Positions 38,434 through 50,278 of a stretch of DNA of 64,000 bases are shown piece by piece. Location of the stretch: positions 40,841 through 104,840 of the forward strand of contig CANIOW010000009.1 of assembly GCA_947469285.1 (NCBI GenBank), given 5' to 3'. Made by a program: the position numbers and the translations under genes. The DNA comes from Gammaproteobacteria bacterium (GTDB lineage: Bacteria > Pseudomonadota > Gammaproteobacteria > Steroidobacterales > Steroidobacteraceae). The notes beneath the pieces were generated by a model. It saw only the letters and a program-made list of their open reading frames with translations. It did no database searches and had not been told where the DNA came from. Numbering within the stretch: the stretch's first letter is position 1; every line of letters starts with the position of its first letter.

Positions 38434-39558
38434 ATGAGCATTTTGCTGAACAAGAAAAGCCGCGTTATCTGCCAAGGTTTCACCGGTAATCAAGGTACTT
38501 TCCACAGTCAGGGCTGTCTCGACTATGGCACGCAGCTGGTGGGCGGCGTCACGCCGGGCCGTGGTGGCCAGAAGCACCTCGGCCTGCCGGTATTCAACAC
38601 CGCGCATGAGGCAGTGAAGGCCACGGGTGCCGATGTCTCCATGATCTACGTTCCAGCGGGTGGCGCTGCCGACGCTATTCTTGAAGCGGCGGATGCGGGC
38701 ATCAAGCTCATTGTCTGCATCACGGAAGGTATTCCGGTGAATGACATGGTGCGGGTCAAGGAGACGCTCAAGTCTTATGACACGCGCCTGGTCGGGCCAA
38801 ATTGCCCGGGCGTTATCACGCCGGGCGCGGCCAAGGTTGGCATCATGCCCGGCCACATCCATTTACCAGGTCGCGTGGGGATCGTTTCACGTTCGGGCAC
38901 GCTCACTTATGAAGCAGTGCATCAAACCACGCAGCTCGGACTCGGCCAGAGTACCTGCGTTGGTATCGGCGGCGATCCTGTTCGCGGTATGAACTTCATC
39001 GATGTGCTGGCGCTGTTCGAACAGGACCCGCAGACCGAAGGCATCATCATGGTGGGTGAAATCGGTGGTACGGACGAAGAGGCCGCAGCTGCCTTCATCC
39101 GCGATCATGTGACCAAACCGGTGGTGGCTTATATTGCCGGGGTCACGGCACCTCCCGGGAAGCGGATGGGCCATGCCGGCGCGGTCATCTCCGGTGGTAA
39201 GGGAACGGCAGACGACAAGTTTGCAGCGTTGGAAGCGGCCCGTGTCATCACCGTGCGTTCGCCGGCGGATCTGGGTAAGGCCATGGCGAAGGCGCTGGCG
39301 AAACGCGACGCCAAGGTCGCCAAGGCCAAGTTGGCGCTCAAGCCAGCGGGTAGCACCAAGGTCAAATCAAAACTCAAGGCGGTAGCAGCCAAGGCGCAGC
39401 CGGTAGCCGCGAAGGCCAAGTCCAAGGCCAAGGTGAAGGCAAAGGCCAAGGCTAAGACTAAGACCAAGGCTAAGACTAAGACTAAGGCCAAGCCTAAGGC
39501 CAAGCCCAAGACTAAGGTGGTTGCTAAAGCTAAGCGCGCGCCAGCGCGCAAGAAGTAA
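38434..39558 (+). CDS. sucD: SucD, succinyl-CoA ligase alpha subunit, with histone-H1-like Lys/Ala tail
   Basis: Residues 1-~288 are a normal alpha subunit: CoA-binding [21 protein letters not shown], and the phospho-histidine H247 in [12 protein letters not shown]. Usual length is ~290 aa; this protein has 374. Residues 299-374 are low complexity, with 29 Lys and no Asp or Glu, in [18 protein letters not shown] repeats, like histone H1 or AlgP tails. The frame is continuous into a single stop, with nadE only 6 bp later, so the tail is not an annotation artefact of a missed stop. ATG 38434 is chosen over an upstream frame start inside sucC. The tail's function is unknown; nucleic-acid or polyanion binding is an inference. 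Confidence 0.95.
   Translation: MSILLNKKSRVICQGFTGNQGTFHSQGCLDYGTQLVGGVTPGRGGQKHLGLPVFNTAHEAVKATGADVSMIYVPAGGAADAILEAADAGIKLIVCITEGIPVNDMVRVKETLKSYDTRLVGPNCPGVITPGAAKVGIMPGHIHLPGRVGIVSRSGTLTYEAVHQTTQLGLGQSTCVGIGGDPVRGMNFIDVLALFEQDPQTEGIIMVGEIGGTDEEAAAAFIRDHVTKPVVAYIAGVTAPPGKRMGHAGAVISGGKGTADDKFAALEAARVITVRSPADLGKAMAKALAKRDAKVAKAKLALKPAGSTKVKSKLKAVAAKAQPVAAKAKSKAKVKAKAKAKTKTKAKTKTKAKPKAKPKTKVVAKAKRAPARKK
39328..39555 (+). repeat. Low-complexity AAG-rich repeat tract encoding the SucD tail
   Basis: Imperfect repeats of AAGGCYAAG and AAGACTAAG units, which keep the Lys-X-Lys pattern while the third bases vary. Variation in codons suggests selection at protein level rather than a recent slippage product. 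Confidence 0.7.
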
Positions 39559-39564
39559 CGCGTT

Positions 39565-41211
39565 ATGACGCTGCGCTTGGCTCTGGCGCAGCTAGACCTG
39601 CTCGTCGGAGATGTGGACGGTAATGCCGGACGCTTGCTCGGCGCGGCCAAAACCGCCTATGCGGCGGGTGCTGCGCTGTTGCTCTCTCCTGAGCTGGCAC
39701 TGGCCGGGTATCCACCTGAAGACCTCCTGTTCCATTCTGGTTTCAGACGGCAGGTGAAAACTGCCCTTGATCGGTTGGCGCGTGAAGCGCCACCGCTAGA
39801 TCTCGTGGCGGGCTATCCAGAATATGAAGCCGGTGCGCTCTACAACGCAGCCGCGGTGTTCCGTGGTGGCCTGCGCCACGCGACTTATCGTAAGCAGCTG
39901 TTGCCGAATTACCGTGTCTTCGACGAAAAGCGCTATTTCCGTGCTGGCACTGCGCCGACGCTCGTTGATATCGGCGGGTTGCGTGCGGCATTGCTGATCT
40001 GTGAGGATCTCTGGGAGCCTGAGCCTATCTGGCAGGCGAAGGCAGCGGGCGCCGAGCTGGTGTTGGCGCTGAATGCCAGTCCCTTTGAGATTGGCAAACA
40101 GGCGCAGCGCGAAGGCGTTGTGCGCGAACGGGTACTGGCGGCTGGCATCCCCGTTGTGTATGTCAATCTGGTGGGTGGACAGGACGAGCTGGTGTTTGAT
40201 GGCCAGAGCTTTGCTATGAACGCCGACGGTACGCTGGCTTTCCGTGCGCCCGCCTGGGAAGAAGGGCTGTATTTTGTCGAGGTGGAGCGCGGTGCTGACG
40301 GCGTGCGGGTGGTGCCCGGTGTGGTGGCGCCTGAACCCGATGCAGTGGCTATGGTTTACGGTGCGTTGGTGACAGGCGTACGCGACTACGTGGAGAAGCA
40401 TCGTTTCCCGGGTGTCGTCATGGGACTGTCGGGGGGTATCGATTCGGCGCTGACGCTGGCGATTGCTGCCGATGCGCTCGGCGCCGACCGGGTGCACGCA
40501 GTGATGATGCCCTCGCGCTACACCTCGCAGATGAGTCTTGACGATGCGGCTGCGCAAGCCGCGGCCATGGGCGTGCATTACAGCGTGCTGAGCATCGAAG
40601 CGATGTTTGAGGCAACGCTCGCGACCCTGCGCGAGGAATTTGCCGGGCGTCCGGTCGACACTTCCGAGGAGAATATTCAGTCGCGTTGCCGTGGCGTGCT
40701 GCTCATGGGCCTGTCGAACAAGACGGGGAAAATGCTGCTGACCACCGGTAACAAGAGCGAGATGGCGGTCGGCTATGCCACGCTCTACGGCGACATGGCC
40801 GGTGGTTTTGCCCCGATTAAAGATCTGTCCAAGCAGCTGGTTTACCGCGTTGCCGCTTGGCGCAATGCGCAGGTTTGGAGCGGCTCAAGGCATGCGTTGG
40901 TGCCGGTCATTCCGCAACGTGTCATCGATCGTCCGCCGAGTGCTGAACTGCGCCCCGACCAGAAAGACTCGGACTCGCTGCCTGACTATGCGGTTCTCGA
41001 TGCCATTCTGGAGGCGTTTATCGAGGAAGACTTGTCAGTCGATGAAATCGTCGAGCGTGGGTTCGATCGCGCCACCGTGGGTCGTGTGTTGGCGATGGTG
41101 AAACGGAATGAATATAAGCGCCGACAGGCGCCACCCGGCGTACGTATCAGTCGACGTGCTTTTGGCCGCGACTGGCGCTACCCGATTACTTCCGGCTATC
41201 AGACTCGCTGA
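39565..41211 (+). CDS. nadE: NadE, glutamine-dependent NAD+ synthetase
   Basis: Two-domain cytoplasmic enzyme, 548 aa, that amidates NaAD to NAD+. The N-terminal nitrilase-like glutaminase carries the Glu in LLSPELALAGYPPEDLL, the Lys in YRKQLLPN and the Cys in LLICEDLWE. The C-terminal synthetase has the PP-loop GLSGGIDSALTLAIA and NKSEMAVGYATLYGDMAGGF. It begins 6 bp after sucD, so sucC-sucD-nadE is probably one transcript. It is convergent with bamD. Confidence 0.97.
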   Translation: MTLRLALAQLDLLVGDVDGNAGRLLGAAKTAYAAGAALLLSPELALAGYPPEDLLFHSGFRRQVKTALDRLAREAPPLDLVAGYPEYEAGALYNAAAVFRGGLRHATYRKQLLPNYRVFDEKRYFRAGTAPTLVDIGGLRAALLICEDLWEPEPIWQAKAAGAELVLALNASPFEIGKQAQREGVVRERVLAAGIPVVYVNLVGGQDELVFDGQSFAMNADGTLAFRAPAWEEGLYFVEVERGADGVRVVPGVVAPEPDAVAMVYGALVTGVRDYVEKHRFPGVVMGLSGGIDSALTLAIAADALGADRVHAVMMPSRYTSQMSLDDAAAQAAAMGVHYSVLSIEAMFEATLATLREEFAGRPVDTSEENIQSRCRGVLLMGLSNKTGKMLLTTGNKSEMAVGYATLYGDMAGGFAPIKDLSKQLVYRVAAWRNAQVWSGSRHALVPVIPQRVIDRPPSAELRPDQKDSDSLPDYAVLDAILEAFIEEDLSVDEIVERGFDRATVGRVLAMVKRNEYKRRQAPPGVRISRRAFGRDWRYPITSGYQTR

Positions 41212-41218
41212 GCGGGCC

Positions 41219-42046
41219 TTAGAGCCGGTTCCAGAATTTCCACCAGCTGCGCTGGCTATCCTTGGCATTCCAGGCGGGCATGGGTGCATTGAAGTTGGCG
41301 GTATACACCTTGCGTGCGGCTTCCGCCTGATCGGGGAGTTTCAGCCGGTCGTAGCAGGCGGCCATCAAGGTCAACGCCGGGCGCATGGCCGGAGCACCAT
41401 CATAGGTTTCGATCACATACCGCGCACGGTTCAACGCGGCCACGTCGGCCCCACGCTGATAGTAGAAGCGGGCCACGTTCATCTCATATTCGGCCAGACG
41501 ATTGCGCAGGTAGATCATGCGCTGGCGCGCGTCGTGGGCGTATTCGCTGCGCGGATACTGGGCGACCACGGTGGCCAGCGCCTGGAACGACTGGCGCGCC
41601 TCTTGTGGTGGCCGGGCAGACAAGTCGACTTTCATCCAGCGTTCGAACAGGTTGGGGGTGCGTTCAAACCAGACCAGCCCTTTGATGTAATACGCGTAGT
41701 CGAGACGCGGATGGGTGGGGTTCTCACGGATGAAGGTGTCTGCGGCATCAATGGCCTGTTCGGTAGCGCCGGCACGGTAGTAAGCGAACATGAGGTCGAG
41801 CCGTGCCTGACGGGCCGCGTCGGTGAACGGGAAGCTGGCCTCCAGTGCCTCGAAGGTGCGAATAGCGCCCTGGTAGTTGCCGCTCTCTAGGTCGTCATAA
41901 CCTTTGCTGTACCCCTGGTCGGGGTCGGAAAGGACTAAATCCTTCTTGCCCTTGCCAAAGAAGGAGCAGGCGGGAAGCAGGACCACCACGGCCAGCAGCA
42001 GGCTGAGGCGGGCGAGACGGGAAAAAGCTGGAAACGGTCGCGGCAC
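41219..42046 (-). CDS. bamD: BamD, outer-membrane assembly lipoprotein
   Basis: Essential component of the BAM complex that inserts outer-membrane proteins. A 275-aa protein with a signal peptide ending in the lipobox LPAC (Cys27), followed by five TPR-like repeats (YDDLESGNYQGAIRTFEALEASFPF ... ARFYYQRGADVAALNRARYVIETY). It is divergent from rluD, which is the common gammaproteobacterial bamD/rluD/pgeF arrangement. Confidence 0.95.
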   Translation of the reverse strand: MPRPFPAFSRLARLSLLLAVVVLLPACSFFGKGKKDLVLSDPDQGYSKGYDDLESGNYQGAIRTFEALEASFPFTDAARQARLDLMFAYYRAGATEQAIDAADTFIRENPTHPRLDYAYYIKGLVWFERTPNLFERWMKVDLSARPPQEARQSFQALATVVAQYPRSEYAHDARQRMIYLRNRLAEYEMNVARFYYQRGADVAALNRARYVIETYDGAPAMRPALTLMAACYDRLKLPDQAEAARKVYTANFNAPMPAWNAKDSQRSWWKFWNRL

Positions 42047-42190
42047 GACGAACCTGCACGGGCGAGGAAGGTGGGGAAGTATACTCTACGGACCGCGCCG
42101 ACCCGGTGATGTTCCCGACGGCGTTCACTGCGCCCTTGATTGCGCCCCTGACCGCGCCATTGCTGGTGCCTGCCTTACCCCCCGGATGCT

Positions 42191-43213
42191 ATGACTGCTC
42201 TCCTACCTCCCGATGATGAATTGCCCGAGGGCAGCGAGACTGCGCTGCACCTGCGCTTCGCCCCAGCCTTGGCTGGGCGCCGCCTGGATCAGGCCCTCGC
42301 AGAAGCGCTTCCGCAGTACTCACGTTCCCGACTGAAAGGCTGGCTCGACGCCGGACGTATCACGGTGAATGGCGGTGTCCCGCGGGCCCGCGAGATTATT
42401 GTCGGCGGCGAGTCCGTGACGGTCATCCCGGAAACCGCACCGCGCGTGGAGGCACTACCGGAGGCTATTCCGCTCGACCTGCGTCACGTGGATGCGGATG
42501 TGCTGGTGCTGCACAAGCCGGCGGGTCTGGTGGTACACCCGGGGGCGGGGAACCCGACGGGCACCCTGCTCAACGCCTTGCTGCACTACGACCCGGCGCT
42601 GGCGCATCTGCCGCGCGCAGGGATCGTCCATCGACTCGATAAGGACACGAGCGGCCTGATGGTGGTGGCGCGTACCCCTAGTGCCTATGACGGTCTGGTG
42701 ACGCAATTGTCGACTCGGGTGGTGTCGCGCGAATACGAGGCTATTTGCGTCGGCGTCATGATTGGCGGGGGTTCCGTGCATGCGCCGATCGGCCGGCACG
42801 AGACGGACCGCTTACGCATGGCGGTTCGTCGGGATGGGCGCGATGCCGTGACCCACTATCGTGTGACCGAACGTTTCCGTGCCCATACCCACGTGCGGGT
42901 GCAGCTGGAAACGGGGCGTACCCATCAGATTCGCGTCCATCTGACCCATGTCGGATTCCCGCTGGTGGGCGACCCTACCTATGGCAAACGCCTCGTGGTG
43001 CCGCGGGGTGCCGATATCCCGGTGATGGAAGCCCTGCGTGGCTTCCGCCGTCAGGCCTTGCACGCCGCCCATTTGGCCTTCGTGCACCCGGTGTCGCAGG
43101 CCCATCTGGCCTTCGATGCTGCGGTCCCCGAGGATTTCGCTGCGCTGCTCGCGTTGCTACAGGAAGACGTGCTGCGTCACCCGGGGGAGGAAGCGGCCCA
43201 TGGCCGACGCTGA
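42191..43213 (+). CDS. rluD: RluD, 23S rRNA pseudouridine synthase
   Basis: Makes pseudouridines in helix 69 of 23S rRNA; 340 aa. An N-terminal S4 RNA-binding domain (RLDQALAEALPQYSRSRLKGWLDAGRITVNG) precedes the synthase domain, with the catalytic Asp150 in HRLDKDTSG. RTHQIRVHLTHVGFPLVGDPTYG is typical of RluC/RluD; the pairing with bamD and pgeF favours RluD. Its last 14 bases overlap pgeF. Confidence 0.95.
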   Translation: MTALLPPDDELPEGSETALHLRFAPALAGRRLDQALAEALPQYSRSRLKGWLDAGRITVNGGVPRAREIIVGGESVTVIPETAPRVEALPEAIPLDLRHVDADVLVLHKPAGLVVHPGAGNPTGTLLNALLHYDPALAHLPRAGIVHRLDKDTSGLMVVARTPSAYDGLVTQLSTRVVSREYEAICVGVMIGGGSVHAPIGRHETDRLRMAVRRDGRDAVTHYRVTERFRAHTHVRVQLETGRTHQIRVHLTHVGFPLVGDPTYGKRLVVPRGADIPVMEALRGFRRQALHAAHLAFVHPVSQAHLAFDAAVPEDFAALLALLQEDVLRHPGEEAAHGRR

Positions 43214-44036
43214 GGCGACGGCTGTTGGGCTGACAGTACCGGCCGATTGGCGGGAACACCGAGTGGGTGGACTTGCGTGGTGGACGCCTGCGGTGCCGCT
43301 GGCACCGGGGGTGCGTGTAGTGGTCACCACGCGTAGCGGCGGCATCAGTGCTCCGCCAAGGGCGGGCCTCAATCTCGCCACGCATGTGGGCGATGCGCCG
43401 GCCTGCGTGACTGCCAATCGCTTGCGGTTGCAACAGCTTTTGCAGTTGCCGGCAGCGCCTTGCTGGCTACAGCAGGTACATGGCAAACAGGTATTTGAGC
43501 CAGCGGCGATCGTTCCTGATGCCGGCTGGCCACTGCCCGTGGCGGACGCCGCCTGTACGCGCCACGGCGCGGTGCTGGCAGTGCTGACCGCCGACTGTTT
43601 GCCGGTGGTCTTGGCGGCGGCTGATGGTTCGGCGGTGGCAGTGGCGCATGCGGGTTGGCGTGGTCTGGCGGCTGGCGTGCTGGAAGCGAGCCTGGCGGCG
43701 TTGCGCTGCGCCCCTGGCGCAGTGACTGCTTGGCTGGGCCCTGCTATTGGGCCGCGGGCCTTCGAAGTGGGGGATGAAGTGCGCGAAGTGTTCGTGAGCG
43801 GTCACGAACAGGCGGCGACGGCTTTCGTACCCAATGCCCGCGGTCGGTGGCAGGCGGATCTGGGTCTGCTCGCCATGCAGCGCTTGGAGGCTGCCGGCGT
43901 GACCCGGGTGGGTGGTGGTGGTGTGTGTACGGTCTCGGACCCTACGCGTTGGTATTCCTACCGCCGCGATTTCGTGCCCGGTGCGGATACGGGCCGCTTC
44001 GTCACGCTGGTCTGGCGCGAGCATGTTACGCTATAA
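43200..44036 (+). CDS. pgeF: PgeF/YfiH-type polyphenol oxidase family protein
   Basis: A 278-aa member of the multicopper-polyphenol-oxidase/YfiH family. In E. coli the homologue hydrolyses UDP-MurNAc-L-Ser as peptidoglycan editing factor. Metal-site motifs are visible: LTADCLPVVL, VAHAGWRGLAAGV and the CTVSDPTRWYSYRRD segment. ATG 43200 has a GGAGGAA ribosome site inside the end of rluD; the much longer upstream frame is an rluD shadow. Translationally linked to rluD. Confidence 0.92.
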   Translation: MADAEATAVGLTVPADWREHRVGGLAWWTPAVPLAPGVRVVVTTRSGGISAPPRAGLNLATHVGDAPACVTANRLRLQQLLQLPAAPCWLQQVHGKQVFEPAAIVPDAGWPLPVADAACTRHGAVLAVLTADCLPVVLAAADGSAVAVAHAGWRGLAAGVLEASLAALRCAPGAVTAWLGPAIGPRAFEVGDEVREVFVSGHEQAATAFVPNARGRWQADLGLLAMQRLEAAGVTRVGGGGVCTVSDPTRWYSYRRDFVPGADTGRFVTLVWREHVTL

Positions 44037-44059
44037 CGCTATTTTGAGCGGATCTGCCC

Positions 44060-44938
44060 ATGCTCGCTGAACTGCCCCCTTGGGCTGCCATCACAGTACT
44101 GACTGCTGCGGGCGGCGTATTGAGCGCCGCGGCTGCCGGTATCTTCTTGCGTTTACCGGAAAAACAGCGCCAGTGGGCCATTCCGCATTTACTCAGTTAT
44201 GCCACGGGTGCCTTGCTCGGTGCGGCGCTATTGGGTCTGGTGCCCGAGGCCATCGAAGCCTCGATGGTCGCTTACGGAGCGGCAGGCCCGGCGCGCGTCG
44301 GCACCTTGCTGCTGGCCGGCATCCTGTTGTTTTTTGTGCTGGAAAAGCTCGTGCTCTGGCGTCATTGCCATGAACCTGAGCATGACCATGGCTTCGTGCT
44401 GGACCCGACGCATGAGGTGGCCGGGGTCGTGGAGCACGGACACACACACCGGCGCGCCACGGATACCACGCCCCTCACCGGCGCTCGCGCGCGGGCGGCC
44501 GCGATGTTGGCCCTCACGGGCGACACGCTGCACAACTTCATCGATGGGGTGATTATCGCGGTGGCCTGGCTCTCTGACCCGGGAGTTGGGATCGCCACGG
44601 CAGTGGCTGTCTTTGCCCATGAAGTCCCGCAGGAAATTGGTGACCTGGCCGTACTGCTGCATGGTGGTTTCAGTCGTGCGCGGGCTTTCTTGTTGAATAC
44701 GCTCAGTAGTTTGGCGGCGGTAGCCGGTGGAATTACCGGCTTATTTGCACTGTCGTTCGCTGGGCGCTGGTTGCCCGACGTCATGACCGTGGCGGCTGCT
44801 TCGCTGCTGTATGTGGCGGTCGCTGATCTGATTCCAGGCCTGCATCGCCGCGCAGAACCGCGAGCTGCGCTGGTGCAATTGCTGCTGATGGCCGCTGGCC
44901 TCGCCACGGTGGTGTTGCTCCATCCGGCACACCCTTAA
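44060..44938 (+). CDS. ZIP-family metal transporter
   Basis: A 292-aa inner-membrane protein with about eight hydrophobic segments. A histidine-rich cytoplasmic loop (residues ~102-131, HCHEPEHDH and EHGHTH) precedes the metal-path motifs HNFIDG (158-163) and HEVPQEIGD (187-195), which are the TM4/TM5 signatures of ZIP transporters. Zn2+ or Fe2+ uptake is likely; the metal cannot be assigned. It lies 23 bp after pgeF. Confidence 0.9.
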   Translation: MLAELPPWAAITVLTAAGGVLSAAAAGIFLRLPEKQRQWAIPHLLSYATGALLGAALLGLVPEAIEASMVAYGAAGPARVGTLLLAGILLFFVLEKLVLWRHCHEPEHDHGFVLDPTHEVAGVVEHGHTHRRATDTTPLTGARARAAAMLALTGDTLHNFIDGVIIAVAWLSDPGVGIATAVAVFAHEVPQEIGDLAVLLHGGFSRARAFLLNTLSSLAAVAGGITGLFALSFAGRWLPDVMTVAAASLLYVAVADLIPGLHRRAEPRAALVQLLLMAAGLATVVLLHPAHP

Positions 44939-44970
44939 ACGCGGCAGCAGCCAGTCGGTGGCCTTCCACA

Positions 44971-44999
44971 GTTGAATTTCGCCGCAGGGCGCCCCACTG
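44971..44999 (+). promoter_or_regulatory. Heat-shock (sigma-32) promoter of clpB
   Basis: GTTGAAT (44971-44977), a 14-nt spacer and CCCCACTG (44992-44999) match the RpoH pattern CTTGAAA-N13-15-CCCCATNT well. The expected start site is about 30 nt before the clpB ATG. It is consistent with clpB being a classic RpoH target. Confidence 0.82.
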
Positions 45000-45037
45000 T
45001 CTCTTGCAATCAGTCACTTTGCAGGAGCGCTACGCGC

Positions 45038-47632
<2,595 letters not shown>

Positions 47633-47656
47633 AATGGCGGGATTCCGGGAGGAACC

Positions 47657-48316
47657 ATGCCCTTTTACGAGTACGAATGTGCCGCTTGCGGCCACTACCA
47701 TGAAGCCATGCAGAAAATGGCGGACAAGCCACTAAAAACTTGTCCCGCCTGCGGCAAGGCAAAACTGGTGCGGTTGATCTCCGCCCCCCAGTTCCGCCTC
47801 AAGGGCAGCGGCTGGTATGAGACGGATTTTAAGGGCGATAAGGAGCAAAAACGCAACCTGGCGGATCGCGGCGAGTCCGACGCCAAGCCCGCGGCTGGCG
47901 CCGAGTCTAAGGACTCCAAGGAAGGCAAGGACGTCAAAGAAGGTAAGGACGATCAGGGCGCCAAAGACGCCAAAGAAACCAAGGCAGTAAAAGAGGTCGC
48001 CGAGCACAAGCCACGCGCGAAGCCCATGAAGCGACTGCCTCCGCAGCGGGTGGCGCAGGCGCCTGCCCCGCTGCCGGCCAAAAAGCCCCGTAAAGCGCCG
48101 AGCAAGCCAGCCAAGCCGGGCGCTGGAAAGGTCGTCAAGCAGGCCGTCAAGAAGACCGTCAAGAAATCCGTCAAGCAGGCCGTCAAGAAGGTCGCCAAGA
48201 AAGCCACCAAGGCGGCGCCCCAGCGGACGGCTAAAAAGACCCCGTTAAAAGTGACGCGTAAGCCGCAGCGAAAAGTGGCCGGTAAGGCCGTTCGCAAGGT
48301 TGCGCGTCCTAAGTAG
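47657..48316 (+). CDS. FmdB-type zinc-ribbon protein with long basic tail
   Basis: Residues 1-~65 are a FmdB/CxxC_CxxC_SSSS regulatory-type zinc ribbon (C8, C11, C29, C32; MPFYEYECAACG...TCPACG) ending SAPQFRLKGSGWYETDFK. The family is usually ~80-110 aa and sits before aspS, as here. This protein continues to 219 aa: a mixed-charge Lys/Asp/Glu segment (~70-115), then a basic segment whose last 70 residues hold 22 Lys, 5 Arg and no acidic residue (VKKTVKKSVKQAVKKVAKK). The family function is unknown. The tail resembles histone H1. Confidence 0.88.
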   Translation: MPFYEYECAACGHYHEAMQKMADKPLKTCPACGKAKLVRLISAPQFRLKGSGWYETDFKGDKEQKRNLADRGESDAKPAAGAESKDSKEGKDVKEGKDDQGAKDAKETKAVKEVAEHKPRAKPMKRLPPQRVAQAPAPLPAKKPRKAPSKPAKPGAGKVVKQAVKKTVKKSVKQAVKKVAKKATKAAPQRTAKKTPLKVTRKPQRKVAGKAVRKVARPK

Positions 48317-48448
48317 CGCTGCAGACGGAGGTGTCGGGCTGCGCATCTTGCGTTGCCCCGGCGCCCACCGTTACCCTAGGCGGCTGTTTTCCAAACCTTT
48401 TCCGGCGCTGACTGCTCTTTGCAGCGGACCGTGCCGCGGTGCTTTCCT

Positions 48449-50278
48449 ATGCGTACCCACTATTGCGGCCAGGTCAACGAAGCGCTCATCGGGCAGACGG
48501 TCTCTGTGGCCGGCTGGGTGTCCCGTCGGCGTGACCATGGTGGCGTTATTTTTGTCGATTTGCGGGACCGTGAAGGTCTGCTGCAGGTGGTGTTCGATCC
48601 AGACCGTGCCGAGATCTTTCGCGAGATGGAGCGGGTCCGCAGCGAGTTCGTGTTGCAGGTGAAGGGCGTGGTGCGCCAGCGCCCGCAGGGCACAGCCAAT
48701 GCCAATCTCGCCTCCGGACAGGTGGAAATACTCGCGCACGAATTGGTGGTGCTGAACCGCTCCGAGCCGCTTCCCTTCCAGTTGGACGAGACGGTCAATG
48801 AGGAGCTGCGCCTGAAGTACCGCTACCTCGATCTGCGGCGCGATGTGATGCAGCAGCGACTGATGCTGCGGCATCGCGCTACTCGCGCTATTCGCCAGTT
48901 CCTCGATGATCATGGGTTTATCGACATCGAAACGCCGATGCTCACCAAGGCCACTCCCGAGGGAGCGCGTGATTACCTGGTGCCGAGCCGTACTCACCCC
49001 GGTCAGTTTTTTGCGCTGCCACAGTCGCCCCAGATCTTCAAACAGCTCTTGATGGTGAGTGGTTTCGATCGCTACTACCAAATTGTCCGCTGCTTTCGCG
49101 ACGAAGACCTGCGCGCCGATCGCCAGCCCGACTTTACCCAGGTGGATATTGAGACCAGCTTCCTCAGCCAACATCAGATTATGGAGCTGATGGAAAACCT
49201 CGCCCGGCACCTGTTTAAGACCGTCAAGGGGGTGGAGCTTCCCAACCCGTTTCCGCGGCTGCCGTATGCCGAGGCTATCCGCCGTTTTGCGTCCGACAAG
49301 CCGGACCTGCGTATTCCGCTGGAGCTGGTGGATGTGGCGGATCTCGTGCAGGGCTGCGACTTCAAGGTGTTTTCCGGCCCCGCCAAGGACCCACAGGGTC
49401 GTGTGGCGGCGCTGTGTCTGCCGAAAGGCGGAGCGTTGTCGCGCAAAGAAATCGACGACTACACCGCCTTTGTGGGGCGCTATGGCGCCAAGGGGCTGGC
49501 GTACGTCAAGGTCAATGAAGCCAGTAAAGGCCGCGATGGGTTGCAGTCGCCGATCCTGAAGTTCCTCTCCGATGAAGCCGTCGCGGGCATTCTCGCGCGC
49601 ACGGGCGCCGCGGATGGCGACTTGATCTTCTTTGGCGCAGACAAGGCCAAGGTAGTCAACGATGCGCTGGGCGCACTCCGCCTAAAGCTGGGGCAGGATC
49701 GCCAGCTGGTCCAGGGTGAATGGGCTCCGTTGTGGGTGGTTGACTTCCCCATGTTTGAATTTGACGAGGATGAACAGCGTTGGAACGCGATGCATCACCC
49801 GTTCACCTCCCCGCTCAATCTGGATGCCGCTACGCTAGAGGCTAGCCCGGGAGAAGCGTTGGCCATGGCTTATGACATGGTGCTGAACGGCTCCGAGATC
49901 GGCGGCGGTTCGGTGCGTATTTTCCGTCAGGATCTGCAAAGCACCGTGTTTCGTATGCTGGGCATCAGCGCCGAGGAAGCGCAGGAGAAGTTCGGCTTCC
50001 TGCTGGAGGCGCTGCAGTTCGGAGCGCCCCCGCACGGCGGCATTGCTTTCGGGCTCGACCGGTTGATTATGCTCATGGCGGGGGCGGACAGTATTCGTGA
50101 TGTCATCGCTTTCCCCAAGACACAGAGTGCCGGCTGCCCACTCACCAATGCCCCCACAGCGGCGAGTGAAAAACAGCTGCGCGAACTGCATATTCGCGTC
50201 CGCACTCCACCGCAGCTGATGTCGTCGAATGTGCCTTCGAGTGCGCCAGCGAGCGGTAGTGACGGCGCGGGTGCCTGA
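48449..50278 (+). CDS. aspS: AspS, aspartyl-tRNA synthetase
   Basis: Class II synthetase, 609 aa. It contains the N-terminal OB-fold anticodon domain ([26 protein letters not shown]), motif 2 ([21 protein letters not shown]), the bacterial GAD insertion and motif 3 ([16 protein letters not shown]). ATG 48449 gives the family start MRTHYCG; the upstream ATG-frame start at 48419 adds unrelated residues. About 20 Ser/Ala-rich residues extend the C-terminus. A downstream hydrolase frame overlaps its end. Confidence 0.96.
   Translation: MRTHYCGQVNEALIGQTVSVAGWVSRRRDHGGVIFVDLRDREGLLQVVFDPDRAEIFREMERVRSEFVLQVKGVVRQRPQGTANANLASGQVEILAHELVVLNRSEPLPFQLDETVNEELRLKYRYLDLRRDVMQQRLMLRHRATRAIRQFLDDHGFIDIETPMLTKATPEGARDYLVPSRTHPGQFFALPQSPQIFKQLLMVSGFDRYYQIVRCFRDEDLRADRQPDFTQVDIETSFLSQHQIMELMENLARHLFKTVKGVELPNPFPRLPYAEAIRRFASDKPDLRIPLELVDVADLVQGCDFKVFSGPAKDPQGRVAALCLPKGGALSRKEIDDYTAFVGRYGAKGLAYVKVNEASKGRDGLQSPILKFLSDEAVAGILARTGAADGDLIFFGADKAKVVNDALGALRLKLGQDRQLVQGEWAPLWVVDFPMFEFDEDEQRWNAMHHPFTSPLNLDAATLEASPGEALAMAYDMVLNGSEIGGGSVRIFRQDLQSTVFRMLGISAEEAQEKFGFLLEALQFGAPPHGGIAFGLDRLIMLMAGADSIRDVIAFPKTQSAGCPLTNAPTAASEKQLRELHIRVRTPPQLMSSNVPSSAPASGSDGAGA

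Noticed and set aside
39328..39555. CRISPR or satellite array in the AAG-rich tract
   Set aside because: Units are irregular, without unique spacers, and fully explained as Lys codons of the SucD tail.
41108..41890. 260-codon open frame antisense to bamD and the end of nadE
   Set aside because: Starts inside nadE and covers bamD on the wrong strand; composition follows the shadow frame.
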